NCBI GenBank assembly: GCA_946408355.1
Contig: CAMJRX010000003.1
Location: 23,370-87,369 of the forward strand
Reading direction: 5' to 3'
DNA from: an uncultured Selenomonadales bacterium
GTDB lineage: Bacteria > Bacillota > Negativicutes > Selenomonadales > Selenomonadaceae
Length of the DNA: 64,000 bases
The position numbers and the translations under genes were made by a program. Positions within the stretch are counted from its first letter, which is position 1, and every line of letters begins with the position of its first letter. The notes beneath the pieces are model-generated. The model did not search any database, had not been told where the DNA came from, and worked only from the letters and a program-made list of their open reading frames with translations. Below are positions 1 to 8,456 of the stretch, piece by piece.

Positions 1-554
1 AATTCGTCGCGGAAGAAACGGAACAAAATTCTGTAGCCGCGACGCTAGAAAAAATTTTGGACTTGCAACAAAAAAATTCGCGGCAATTAGTTCAAAGCCT
101 GCGCGAGAATGTAAACTTTCAAAATCAAGTACGGCGCGGTATGCAACAAGAACTTGACGCCTTGAAAGAACAACAGCGCGGCGAACAGTTCACGCCGATT
201 TTAAAATCAATCGCAACGGTCTGCGTAGAGTATAGAAAAATGTTAACGGACGAATCCATTTCAAGACGAACGCGACGGACGCTTAAATTACTTTTCGACG
301 AACTGGAAGAAATTTTATCGGAGTATGACGCAGAAATTTTTACGTCGGAAATCGGCGAGCCGCGTCGACCATTACTAACTAAAATCGTCAACATCGTCGC
401 GACTAGCAATAAAAATTTGCACAACACCATAGCTAAAAGCCGCCGTCCTGGAGTTATTCGCAACGGGCGGACACTTTATCGCGAATTCGTCGACGTTTAT
501 GTTTACGACAGCAACGATGGTGGTAGAAAATCCGAATTAGTACGCAGTGAGTAA
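1..554 (+). CDS. GrpE-like nucleotide exchange factor (5' end outside window)
   Basis: The reading frame is open from base 3, upstream of the tracked TTG at 57, so the gene is truncated by the window edge. The visible part is a charged, coiled-coil-like stretch followed by a compact C-terminal region with features of the GrpE beta domain (RRPGVIRNGRTLYREFVDVYVYD). GrpE proteins release ADP from Hsp70, and the next gene, 15 bp downstream, is an Hsp70, which supports the call. It is not a standard housekeeping GrpE: there is no hrcA or dnaJ beside it, and the beta domain is divergent. The role as a dedicated partner of the downstream Hsp70 is inferred from position. Confidence 0.6.
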   Translation, partial: FVAEETEQNSVAATLEKILDLQQKNSRQLVQSLRENVNFQNQVRRGMQQELDALKEQQRGEQFTPILKSIATVCVEYRKMLTDESISRRTRRTLKLLFDELEEILSEYDAEIFTSEIGEPRRPLLTKIVNIVATSNKNLHNTIAKSRRPGVIRNGRTLYREFVDVYVYDSNDGGRKSELVRSE

Positions 555-569
555 AGGAGAAAAAAATTT

Positions 570-2198
570 ATGAGCACATACGGAATTGATTTGGGCACAA
601 CTTATTCTTGCATAGCGCGTTTGGACTCGAACGGCAACCCCGAAGTTATTCGCAACAACGAAGACGACAGCAACACCGTCGCCAGCGTAGTTTTTTTTGA
701 GAACGAAAGCAATGTAATTGTCGGGCAGGCGGCTAAGGAAAATATTGAGACTGACGGCGACCGCGTTGTACAATTTGTTAAGCGGGAAATTGGCAAACGT
801 GATACCCGCACTTACGAATTTGACGGCAAAACTTATACGCCTGTGGAGATTAGTGCATTGATTTTGACGCGGCTAAAAAATTTGGTTGAATCGCAAGGCG
901 GCACGATTGAAGACGTTGTTATAACTGTTCCCGCTTACTTTGGACTTGAGGAACGCTCTGCGACAAAACAGGCGGGTGAACTTGCCGGACTTCACGTTTT
1001 GAGCTTGATTAACGAACCGACTGCGGCGGCTTTGAGCTATTGCGCCCGTCAATTTCAAGAGGACAGAACAGTTTTAGTTTACGACTTGGGCGGCGGAACT
1101 TTCGACGTAACTGTTTTAAAAATGTCGATGACGCAAAATAATTCTGGGCGCGACGTTCAAAAAATTACGGTGCTTGCCACTGACGGCGACGATAGGCTCG
1201 GCGGTAAAGACTGGGACGATAAACTTTATAATCACATTTTGCACGCCTGTTGCGACGATAACGGCTTGACGCCCGAAGAAATCGAAGCTGAAACGCGGCA
1301 AGATATTCGCTCCAAAGTCGAGGAGGCTAAACGTAAACTTAGCAAGAAACAATCCGCAAAAGTTCGTATCGACGTTAACGGCTCGCGCACCGAAGTTGTT
1401 ATCAAGCGCACGGATTTTGAGCAGATGACTTCAGACCTCGTTGCAAAGACAATGGGCTATATTGATAAAACGTTGGATAAAGTTCCCGCTGAGGCGATTG
1501 ATACCGTTCTTTTAGTTGGCGGCTCAACTTATATGCCGATGATAATTAATGCAGTTGAGGAAAAATTTCCCGGCAAAGTTCAACAACACGACCCTGACCA
1601 AGCAGTTGCAAAGGGCGCGGCGATTTACGCAAGCATGTTGGTTGAGGAAGTCGGCTCGTTGTCCGCGCAGGGCGATGAAACTTCCGGCGGCGAAGTTGCT
1701 CAAGCTGAACAACTTACCTCGAAATTTACCGTTGAAGATCAAACGCCGCGTTCGTTCGGTCCTGGTGTCGTCGACATGAACGGCGCAAAGCATAAATACG
1801 TTTTGGAGAATTTTATAAAAATCGGCGAGAAAATGCCTGCCGTGTTCACGAAAACTTATTATCCGCTCGAAGACAATCAAGAACTCGTTCGCCTGCGCGC
1901 CTTTGAAAATATGTCAACCGACGACACATTAATTCCCTGCGTCGACGAGGACGGCAACCCGCAAGCCACCGACCCCGCGCACAACGTTAAACTTTTGGGC
2001 GAACTTATCGTTAACTTACCGCCCAATACCAGCCGTGACACGCCGATTAAAGTTACGTTTAAAGTTGATGCGTCGGGCGTACACGTCGAGGCGGTTAACA
2101 CCAAAACTAATGAGACTTTTGAAACTTTCCTGCGCACCGAAAGCGATATTGACGTTGAGGGCAGTGCCGTTCACCAACTTAGAATTTCCGCTGACTAA
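570..2198 (+). CDS. Hsp70-family chaperone without helical lid
   Basis: ATG follows an AAGGAG site. The ATPase domain spans about residues 1-370, with the phosphate-1 motif GIDLGTTYS, the VPAYFG segment, NEPTAAAL, the phosphate-2 motif VYDLGGGTFDVTVL and the adenosine motif LLVGGST. The rest (about 390-542) is a short beta-type substrate-binding region. At 542 residues it lacks the alpha-helical lid and EEVD-like tail of DnaK (about 610-640 residues). The linker region is Gln/Glu rich. It sits directly behind a GrpE-like gene and ahead of zinc-ribbon and GTPase genes, so it is probably an accessory, system-specific chaperone rather than the housekeeping DnaK. Family assignment is certain; the client is unknown. 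Confidence 0.93.
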   Translation: MSTYGIDLGTTYSCIARLDSNGNPEVIRNNEDDSNTVASVVFFENESNVIVGQAAKENIETDGDRVVQFVKREIGKRDTRTYEFDGKTYTPVEISALILTRLKNLVESQGGTIEDVVITVPAYFGLEERSATKQAGELAGLHVLSLINEPTAAALSYCARQFQEDRTVLVYDLGGGTFDVTVLKMSMTQNNSGRDVQKITVLATDGDDRLGGKDWDDKLYNHILHACCDDNGLTPEEIEAETRQDIRSKVEEAKRKLSKKQSAKVRIDVNGSRTEVVIKRTDFEQMTSDLVAKTMGYIDKTLDKVPAEAIDTVLLVGGSTYMPMIINAVEEKFPGKVQQHDPDQAVAKGAAIYASMLVEEVGSLSAQGDETSGGEVAQAEQLTSKFTVEDQTPRSFGPGVVDMNGAKHKYVLENFIKIGEKMPAVFTKTYYPLEDNQELVRLRAFENMSTDDTLIPCVDEDGNPQATDPAHNVKLLGELIVNLPPNTSRDTPIKVTFKVDASGVHVEAVNTKTNETFETFLRTESDIDVEGSAVHQLRISAD

Positions 2199-2213
2199 TT
2201 TGGAGGCGCGGCG

Positions 2214-2492
2214 ATGAAATATTTTTTCTCGGAGATTAACGAAATTACTTTAACTTTCAGCGACATACAAGCCACCCGCGACGGCATGGAGTTTATAAAA
2301 ATTTATTTTGAGTGCCCCAACGAAAACGGCTTTAACTTTTTGGAATCTACTTTGCCGACGCTTAACGTTAAAAATTCTTACGGTTTCAGCAAAGATGAGA
2401 CTGCGCGGCTTTTGGATTATGCGCGGACGAATTCTTTTCTGATTTGGGAAATTGCTCGTGAGGAGGCAGGAAAAATTGCCGCAAGTGTGTAG
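2214..2492 (+). CDS. Hypothetical protein, 92 aa
   Basis: ATG is preceded by GGAGGCG. The product is acidic, with no transmembrane segment or signal peptide and no motif I recognise; the first half looks beta-rich. It lies 15 bp behind the Hsp70 gene, and its 3' end overlaps the DUF4160 gene by 17 bp, so the two are probably translated together. DUF4160 proteins are often paired with another small protein, and this one may fill that place, but that is only context. Confidence 0.6.
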   Translation: MKYFFSEINEITLTFSDIQATRDGMEFIKIYFECPNENGFNFLESTLPTLNVKNSYGFSKDETARLLDYARTNSFLIWEIAREEAGKIAASV

Positions 2493-2724
2493 ATTGCTCG
2501 GTTATCTGATTTTCTTTTGGTCGAACGAAAATAACGAACCGATTCATGTTCACGTTTGCAAGAGCAAGCCTTCCGCTGACGCAACCAAAATTTGGATAGA
2601 GGACGTGCCGCGCTTGGAGCATAACAAAAGCCAAATTCCTGCCAAAGATTTAAACCGAATTATGCAATGGCTCGCGGCAAATAAAAATTTTGTCGTAGAT
2701 AAATGGATTGAACATTTCAAATAA
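2476..2724 (+). CDS. DUF4160 family protein
   Basis: The sequence GYLIFFWSNENNEPIHVHV, followed by a lysine-rich stretch and a W-I-E-H-F tail, matches the DUF4160 pattern (phage and toxin-antitoxin-associated small proteins). The tracked TTG at 2452 has no Shine-Dalgarno. TTG at 2476 follows AGGAGG by 9 nt, so I start there and get 82 residues. It overlaps the preceding 92-aa gene by 17 bp. DUF4160 genes are common in toxin-antitoxin and other accessory loci, and a decayed toxin-antitoxin pair lies just downstream. Molecular function is not established. Confidence 0.75.
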   Translation: MPQVCRLLGYLIFFWSNENNEPIHVHVCKSKPSADATKIWIEDVPRLEHNKSQIPAKDLNRIMQWLAANKNFVVDKWIEHFK

Positions 2725-2761
2725 GCGGCAGCATTGTCGACGATAGGAAGGAGTTTTTATC

Positions 2762-3040
2762 ATGAAACGAATTAAAAATACACGGCGCAAACCTTTACCC
2801 GAACCAAAGCTTATCAAAGAGCCGATAACTTTTTCGCCGCTTGAGTGGGATTATTTCGTTGAAGAAGTTAAAATGCGCGGCATTGATAAGTTCGACCATT
2901 GAATTAACAACGCAAAATTTCTCGCTAAACTTGACCATTCTGCCGCCTCTGAATATTGTGTTGTCGCTACAATGGATGAATTAAATGCAATGGCTAACGG
3001 CGCAACGATTGAGGAACTCGGAGGCATTGTCAATGAGTAA
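2762..3040 (+). pseudogene. Antitoxin-like gene with in-frame TGA
   Basis: ATG at 2762 follows GGAAGGAG. The frame reads MKRIKNTRRKPLPEPKLI... to FDH, meets TGA at 2900-2902, and continues open to TAA at 3038 as INNAKFLAKLDHS...ATIEELGGIVNE. Its last bases overlap the start of a YoeB-type toxin (ATGAGTAA junction), the usual antitoxin-toxin arrangement. TGA lies one transition from TGG (Trp), so a nonsense mutation is likely. The C-terminal half has no good restart except ATG codons near 2970. Only the gene order and the conserved tail support the antitoxin call. Confidence 0.6.
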
Positions 3041-3311
3041 AATTTCTTTCGAGGACGACGGCTGGCTCCATTATTATCTTTATTGACAAATGCAAGACCG
3101 TAAAACTTTGCGCCGAATCAATCAACTTTTGCAAAGCATAGAACGCGACGGCGCGTTAAACGGTATCGGCAAGCCCAAAAAACTTAAACATCAAGATGCC
3201 TATTCTCGACGCATTGACGACGCTAACCGACTTATTTATAAAGTTGACGGCGACGAGACGATTGTTTTATCTTGCAAGAAATCATTACGAGGACAAATAA
3301 TTTATGATTAA
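3033..3311 (+). pseudogene. YoeB/Txe-family toxin, inactivated twice
   Basis: Read through from ATG 3033, the product is YoeB-like: WLHYYLY-stop-QMQDRKTLRRINQLL, then GIGKPKKLKH, SRRIDDANRLIYKV and an SCK ending. The TGA at 3084-3086 falls where YoeB proteins carry Trp in the D-Y-L-Y-W-Q motif. The C-terminus is also shifted: dropping one A near 3279 restores CKNHYEDK followed by TAA at 3298, the usual HY-containing end of this mRNA interferase. One nonsense change and one 1-nt insertion would together abolish activity. The tracked ORF 3090-3311 is only the remnant after the TGA. Confidence 0.8.
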
Positions 3312-3981
3312 GCTTTACGATACGAGCGGCAACGGTTATATCGTGGTCGAAGTTAGCGAATTTTATTGCAATGATTATCACGCGTACTTCGCCAAAACCG
3401 GCAAGGATACTTATCTGCGCGACTTCGCCGAGCTGTTTTATACCGTTCAAGATATGCAAAAAGGAAGTCAACCAACCGACGACGGCAATTTACTTTTGAC
3501 GCCGGAAGAAAAAGACGAACTGATTGCGAAAAATCCCGCCGCTGAAAAATGGATTCGTCCGTTTTTGGGCGCAAAGGAATTTATTCAAAATATCCCGCGC
3601 TATTGTCTGTGGCTTGAGGATTGTCCGCCAAATGAATTGCGCAAAATGCCGCTCGTATATCAGCGCGTGGAAAAAGTTCGCGAATTCCGTTTGGCAAGCA
3701 AAAAAGCCGCAACTCGTCGCGACTCCGCTACGTCCTGGCTTTTTCAAGAACGACGCCAGCCTAAGACCGATTATCTTTTGGTGTCGTGTGTAAGTTCTGA
3801 ACTCCGCTAATATATTCCGATTGGTTGTATTTCAAGTAACGTTATCTGTAGCGACGCAAATCATATAGTTATGGCGGCTTACGACTTCTCAAAAAACATG
3901 ACGGAAGCGCAAATGAAAGTTGCCTTCCTAAACATATATCAACGCTTGAAAAATTTTGACGAACTTTATAAATCGATTTGA
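3304..3981 (+). pseudogene. Remnant of a type II-like DNA methyltransferase (C-terminal part)
   Basis: The stretch QPTDDGNLLLTPEEK, GAKEFIQNIPRYCLWLEDC, LRKMPLVYQRVEKVREFR and SKKAATRRD matches the target-recognition and C-terminal portion of large class I restriction-modification-type DNA methyltransferases. A TAA at 3808-3810 interrupts SSELR-stop-YIPIG, a segment conserved in that family. The same frame then runs to TGA at 3979 but jumps from the SDANHI segment straight to an extreme C-terminal-like MTEAQMKVAFLNIYQ, so an internal block is missing. The catalytic N-terminal domain is absent. The first 45 residues are not recognisable and may be a fusion product of the deletion. Confidence 0.75.
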
Positions 3982-4001
3982 ATTTCGGAGGAGGGTTAAA
4001 T

Positions 4002-7000
4002 TTGGCTAAACGAAATATTTTTGAAATGCTCGGTTTGGAATTTGATCCTCCCGACAACGTGAAAAAAATTCGCGCCGCCTATGAGGCTTGGAAAAAACGG
4101 TTGACGACTGAGCAAAATACAATGGTTGACCCGACGAGATTAGCGGAAATACGTTCGGAATTGCAAATGGACGATTACATTGCGCTGACGATTGACAACC
4201 CGCGATTTCGACAGCAGGCGGCGGAGTCTTTAAAGCGTCAACGTATAGAGGAATTGCGGCTTTATATCGACTTACAGCGAGGCAATACGCAGGGCACGTT
4301 GCAAGTTAATCAATCGCAAATTCGGCAGATACGCGACAAGTTGCGACTAAGTCCGGCGACGATTGAGGCGACGTATAAAGAACAGGGCTTTGAGATAAAA
4401 CCGGCGAAGACCGCGCAGAAAATTTTGGCGACGCTGAATAATTTTTTCCTGAATGATTCGGTAATGGATGAGTTGCGGAAAAATTTTGCGGCTTTCCAAC
4501 TTGTCCCCGATGAAAAAAATTTCGCGTGGTCTGCAAATGTTCACGACCTCTACGAGCTTGCATTTTATATCGAGAATCAAATTGAGCCGTCGCCAGATTT
4601 TTATCGCCGCCACCCGACTGACGACTTGCGAGAAATTTTCCGTGAAGCCGCCAAAAAAGTTTCCGCGCCAATTCCGCAGTGGCAATCGATTAAAGCTCTT
4701 ATAAATCTTGCGCAGACTCAAGTTTTCAACACCGACGACAGCCGCTTTAAATATGACCACTCGTTGAAGATTGAGACGCTTAACGATTTTTTTGCCAAAA
4801 TAAAAGCAGCGCCCGATTTGTTTAAGCACGACAATTATTTTGCTGACAACTGTATAAATCGAATTCAGCGCACGTTCCCGAACTTTTTAACATACGAGCA
4901 AAGTGCCGCGCTCTACAACAAGGCGGCGGGCTTGCTGAAAAATCCCTACGAATCGACGGGCGACGCGGGCGAAAATTCTTTTTGTGTGACGTGTGCTAAC
5001 TGTGGAGCCTTTGAAATTTTCCGTACTCGTGAGGAAAGTGAGCGGGCGCATTGCAAAATCTGCGGCGAAAATTTTTTTATCGACTGTCCGAAATGCGGCA
5101 AGAAAATTCCTGCTACTGCTGACCGTTGCACCGTTTGCGACTTTTCTATTGTGGAGTTTAAAAAGTTTTCAAATTACATTGGCGAGGCAAATTCAATGCT
5201 TGACCTCGTGGAGCAAGCCCGCAATGCCGATGAGGACGTTCACATTGTAATGGCGGAAATTATAAAAATTTTGGCTAAAGCTAAGCTCCTCAAGCCCGAA
5301 TCCAACGACTTAAAAAAATTGGAATGGCGCATTAATAAAATTGCCGGCGAACTCAAGCGGCGCGAATTATTTGCTTGGGCTGATAAAAAGTTGCCGAGCT
5401 TGTCGATTGCGCCCGCCAAAGCCGTCAGCGATTGCATTGAGATTTTGCGCAAGATTAAGGACTACAAGCCCGCACTTGACCGATTGAAATTAATTCCGCC
5501 CAAAGCCCCCAGCGCGATTGTCGCCACGCTTAGGGAAAATTATTCGCCCGCCTCAAGTATCGGAAAAATTTCTGTTAAGGCTAAGTCGACAGGCGTTGGC
5601 TCCACCGAGTCGAATTTAATCTGCAACATTTCTTGGCAAGTTCCCGCCGATTTGGGCTTGACTTACACGCTGATAAAAAAAGTTGACGGCGTGCCCAAAA
5701 CTTATCGTGACGGCGAAATTTTGATTGAGAATACCGACCGCCTCGAATTTACGGATTACGACGTTAAACCTGGCGTGCTTTACGGCTACGCGATTTTTTC
5801 TGTGCGACTTGGTACAATTTCCGCGCCGACGACTACGACCGCCGCCCATTACAGCGACCTCGACGAGAAAAAATTAATCGCTAAGACGGAGGACGGCGCA
5901 TGTAAATTTATTTGGCGTTTACCGTCGGAAAATTGTTTAGGCGTGCGGATTTTGCGCAGTGACAGCGCGGGTAAAAGCGTCGTGGTTGCTGACTGTGTGC
6001 AATCGCCCTTCGTGGACAACAGCGTTAAAAATCGCAAGCAATATCAATATCGTCTGCAATGCGTCTACTACGCCGCCGAAGATAATATTTCCAACAACGA
6101 AAAATATTTTGCCCGTCAAAGCTCCGATGAAATTTTGCGCGGCGTGTGGAAGATTGAACGAACTTATAAATACAGTCACGGCTTGACAGTTAGCTTGACG
6201 CCCGAAAAGCCGCCTAAACCTGTTGATAATTTGATTTGCACTGTAAGGAGTGGGCGAGCGGCATTTCATTGGAAATCGACGGGCGATTTTACCATTTGGT
6301 TTAAAGAAGTTGTCAAAGAGTCCGCGCAGATTGATAACAAAGTTTTTGCGTTGGATAAAGTCGACGAAATTTTAGGTAGTGGCGTTGTCTACAAAAAGGC
6401 GGAGAGTTCTGACGAGACTTGCGAATTTGCTTTAAGCGGCGATAATGTTAAAATTGCCGTCATCAGTGCAACGCGGGAATTTGGACTTATAAACGAAATT
6501 ATAACTTGCGCGAATGTCGAGCCGTGCGAGATTGACGCTAACAAAACGCAGATTGACGCGGGCGGCTTGAAACTCGTCTTAAAGAGCGTTCCGGAAAATC
6601 TTTACATGATTCATTACAAAATTAACACGAGCGACGCCGATGAACTTTACGCGACGATTGAGACGGCTAAGGCGCGGCAGATGAATAGAATTTACGCGGC
6701 GAAATATGCGCAGGATACTTTTATTTTGCAGACGCATTTGCCGCCCAAAGAAATTTTTATTACGGTTATAGGCGAGTATAAATTTAGTGATGGAACGTCG
6801 GCTTATTGTGCGCCGAGCACTTTGACTTTGAACAATCGCCCGAAGGAAATTATTTCGTATCGGCTGGAGTGGGGAACGAGCGGACTTTTTAAGAAAGAAA
6901 TTCACGCTAAGGATTGCAAGCTGATAATCGAGAGCAACGCCAAATCTACGCCGAAAATGTCGTTGGTATGTCGAAGTGATGGGCGCATGAATATTGAGGA

Positions 7001-7208
7001 GGGCGATTCGACGACGCGCATATTAGGCACGGTTCGCGCATATCCTGAAGGCTACAGCGGCGGGCGGCTTGAAACTAATCTGCCCAATGAAATTTGGAAA
7101 GAAGTTTCGTCGGGAACCGTCGTCAAGCTCCTCACTTCCAAAGAGGATGAAAAGCGTTTTGAGCTTAAAGCGTCGCGCCCTGATAGTCTTATTGTTCCGA
7201 AGAAGTAG
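4002..7208 (+). CDS. Large zinc-ribbon protein with J-like N-terminus and Fn3-like repeats
   Basis: Start TTG 4002 follows GGAGGAGGG; the tracked TTG 3978 has no site. The product is about 1068 aa. The N-terminus (FEMLGLEFDPPDNVKKIRAA) looks like a J-type or other small helical module but has no HPD motif. An alpha-helical region runs to about residue 320. Residues about 328-380 hold zinc-ribbon cysteines (CVTCANC, CKIC, CPKCGKK, CTVC). The remainder is beta-rich with Fn3-like segments (for example LTYTLIKKVDG...YGYAIFSVR). No signal peptide or membrane segment is seen. It lies between an Hsp70 and a GTPase that also carries Cys clusters, so it may be the scaffold of that system. I cannot name a family. 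Confidence 0.75.
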   Translation: MAKRNIFEMLGLEFDPPDNVKKIRAAYEAWKKRLTTEQNTMVDPTRLAEIRSELQMDDYIALTIDNPRFRQQAAESLKRQRIEELRLYIDLQRGNTQGTLQVNQSQIRQIRDKLRLSPATIEATYKEQGFEIKPAKTAQKILATLNNFFLNDSVMDELRKNFAAFQLVPDEKNFAWSANVHDLYELAFYIENQIEPSPDFYRRHPTDDLREIFREAAKKVSAPIPQWQSIKALINLAQTQVFNTDDSRFKYDHSLKIETLNDFFAKIKAAPDLFKHDNYFADNCINRIQRTFPNFLTYEQSAALYNKAAGLLKNPYESTGDAGENSFCVTCANCGAFEIFRTREESERAHCKICGENFFIDCPKCGKKIPATADRCTVCDFSIVEFKKFSNYIGEANSMLDLVEQARNADEDVHIVMAEIIKILAKAKLLKPESNDLKKLEWRINKIAGELKRRELFAWADKKLPSLSIAPAKAVSDCIEILRKIKDYKPALDRLKLIPPKAPSAIVATLRENYSPASSIGKISVKAKSTGVGSTESNLICNISWQVPADLGLTYTLIKKVDGVPKTYRDGEILIENTDRLEFTDYDVKPGVLYGYAIFSVRLGTISAPTTTTAAHYSDLDEKKLIAKTEDGACKFIWRLPSENCLGVRILRSDSAGKSVVVADCVQSPFVDNSVKNRKQYQYRLQCVYYAAEDNISNNEKYFARQSSDEILRGVWKIERTYKYSHGLTVSLTPEKPPKPVDNLICTVRSGRAAFHWKSTGDFTIWFKEVVKESAQIDNKVFALDKVDEILGSGVVYKKAESSDETCEFALSGDNVKIAVISATREFGLINEIITCANVEPCEIDANKTQIDAGGLKLVLKSVPENLYMIHYKINTSDADELYATIETAKARQMNRIYAAKYAQDTFILQTHLPPKEIFITVIGEYKFSDGTSAYCAPSTLTLNNRPKEIISYRLEWGTSGLFKKEIHAKDCKLIIESNAKSTPKMSLVCRSDGRMNIEEGDSTTRILGTVRAYPEGYSGGRLETNLPNEIWKEVSSGTVVKLLTSKEDEKRFELKASRPDSLIVPKK

Positions 7209-7293
7209 GTAATTAGGTTAAGAGGTTATTAGAACTAATTCCCTAATTACCTCTTAACCTATTTCCCTAAAAATCGACCGAAGGGAGATTTTT
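7206..7293 (+). repeat. Dispersed hairpin repeat, copy A
   Basis: It begins at the TAG stop of the preceding gene. A left arm of TAGGTTAAGAGGTTATTAG-like units pairs with a right arm ending CCTCTTAACCTA. It then runs into AAAATCGACCGAAGGGAGATT just before the ATG of the next gene. The same organisation, including the AAAATCGAC...GGAGATTTT tail with the ribosome binding site, recurs at 28173-28285, and the hairpin part recurs at 29611-29710. Confidence 0.8.
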
Positions 7294-7295
7294 CA

Positions 7296-8444
7296 ATGTT
7301 TAGCAAGTCGGCGGCAATTTGTCCGCACTGTCTAAGGGAATTAAAATTGAGCGGCATGAAATTTTACTGTGTCCCCGACGAAGACAATCGCCACGAAGTT
7401 AAGCTGTCGTTCACCGATAAATTTAGAGGGCGGCTCCCCGTCTGCAAAAGAAAATTCTGCAGGAATCACGGCTTGACGATTCGCGAGGCAGCTTGCAAGC
7501 ATTGTGGAGAACCGCTCCCGCCGCAACTTTTATTCCACGATAAATATTTAAGTTTCTGCGCGGTCGGCGTGTCTGGTGCGGGCAAGTCAAGCTACATGAC
7601 GACGCTTTTACACGAGCTAAAATATTCGGGGTTGCCGTGGATTTTGCAAGCAATGGACGTGGATACGACACGGCGGGCACAACTCAACGAACAATACGTT
7701 TACGAGGAACGGCATTGCTTGAGAGGAACGGAGGCGGGCGTTTCACCTAAGCCACAACTTTGGACGATTATGGACAATTCAGTTAAGGGCGAAAAAATTC
7801 CAACATACGCGCTAACAATTTACGACGGCGCGGGCGAAGATTGCGAACGCATTGATTATACGCCGCTGGACGCAAAGATAAGCCGTTACTTGTCAGGCGC
7901 AAGAATGTTGTTGATAATGTTCGACCCGTTGTTATTGTCAAGCGTGCGCGTGGAGCTTTCCAGAGAAACTTTGAACTCCTCAATGGCGACCGAACGTCAA
8001 ACGAGTGCGCCGGGAAATATGGTTAACATGGTGAATTCGTTGGCAAATTATATCCGCCGCAACTGCAACATTCCGCCTGGCAAAAAGATTGACCGCCGCG
8101 CCGCCGTCGTCTTAACCAAACTTGACGCATTAACCGAAATGCTTAACGGTTTTTCTTCCGGCTCAACGATTCTTAAAGAAAGTCCTCACGTACAAAATCG
8201 CGGCTTCGTCGAATCTGATAGCGTAATGGTTGACTTGGAAATACGCGATTGGCTAACACGGCAGGGCGAAACGGCTTTTCTCGGCGCGATTGATGCAAAT
8301 TTTAAAGACGTGCGAGTTTTCGGAGTGTCAAGTTTTGGACGTCCGCCTGATTCTCGTAAACGTCTTGCCAAAATTCGACCGCACAGAGTTTTAGATCCGT
8401 TAATGTGGATGCTTGCCAGCGAAGGCATTATCCCGACGATTTAA
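7296..8444 (+). CDS. Zinc-finger P-loop GTPase (TRAFAC-like)
   Basis: 382 aa. The N-terminus has two Cys clusters (CPHC near residue 10; CKRKFC and CKHCG near 50-73), then Walker A GVSGAGKSS near residue 91, a G3-like IYDGAGED near residue 180, and a T/NKxD-like TKLDAL near residue 275, in the order expected for a GTPase. There is no membrane segment. Start ATG 7296 uses a GGGAGAT ribosome binding site supplied by repeat copy A. Related zinc-ribbon GTPases occur in bacterial conflict-type clusters, and placement with the Hsp70 and zinc-ribbon genes suggests a shared system. GTP specificity is inferred from the motifs. Confidence 0.75.
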   Translation: MFSKSAAICPHCLRELKLSGMKFYCVPDEDNRHEVKLSFTDKFRGRLPVCKRKFCRNHGLTIREAACKHCGEPLPPQLLFHDKYLSFCAVGVSGAGKSSYMTTLLHELKYSGLPWILQAMDVDTTRRAQLNEQYVYEERHCLRGTEAGVSPKPQLWTIMDNSVKGEKIPTYALTIYDGAGEDCERIDYTPLDAKISRYLSGARMLLIMFDPLLLSSVRVELSRETLNSSMATERQTSAPGNMVNMVNSLANYIRRNCNIPPGKKIDRRAAVVLTKLDALTEMLNGFSSGSTILKESPHVQNRGFVESDSVMVDLEIRDWLTRQGETAFLGAIDANFKDVRVFGVSSFGRPPDSRKRLAKIRPHRVLDPLMWMLASEGIIPTI

Positions 8445-8456
8445 GGAGTGATTCCT

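Noticed and set aside
3090-3311. ORF track entry MQDRKTLRRINQ... as a stand-alone gene
   Set aside because: It is the part of the YoeB frame after the internal TGA; the upstream frame belongs to the same gene and no ribosome binding site precedes the ATG.
2762-3311. Selenocysteine insertion at the two TGA codons
   Set aside because: The positions look like Trp sites, the toxin is also frameshifted, and no SECIS-like hairpin is evident directly after the codons.
4306-4829. Several minus-strand ORFs opposite the zinc-ribbon gene
   Set aside because: They are shadow frames of a well-supported gene with basic, low-complexity translations and no start signals.
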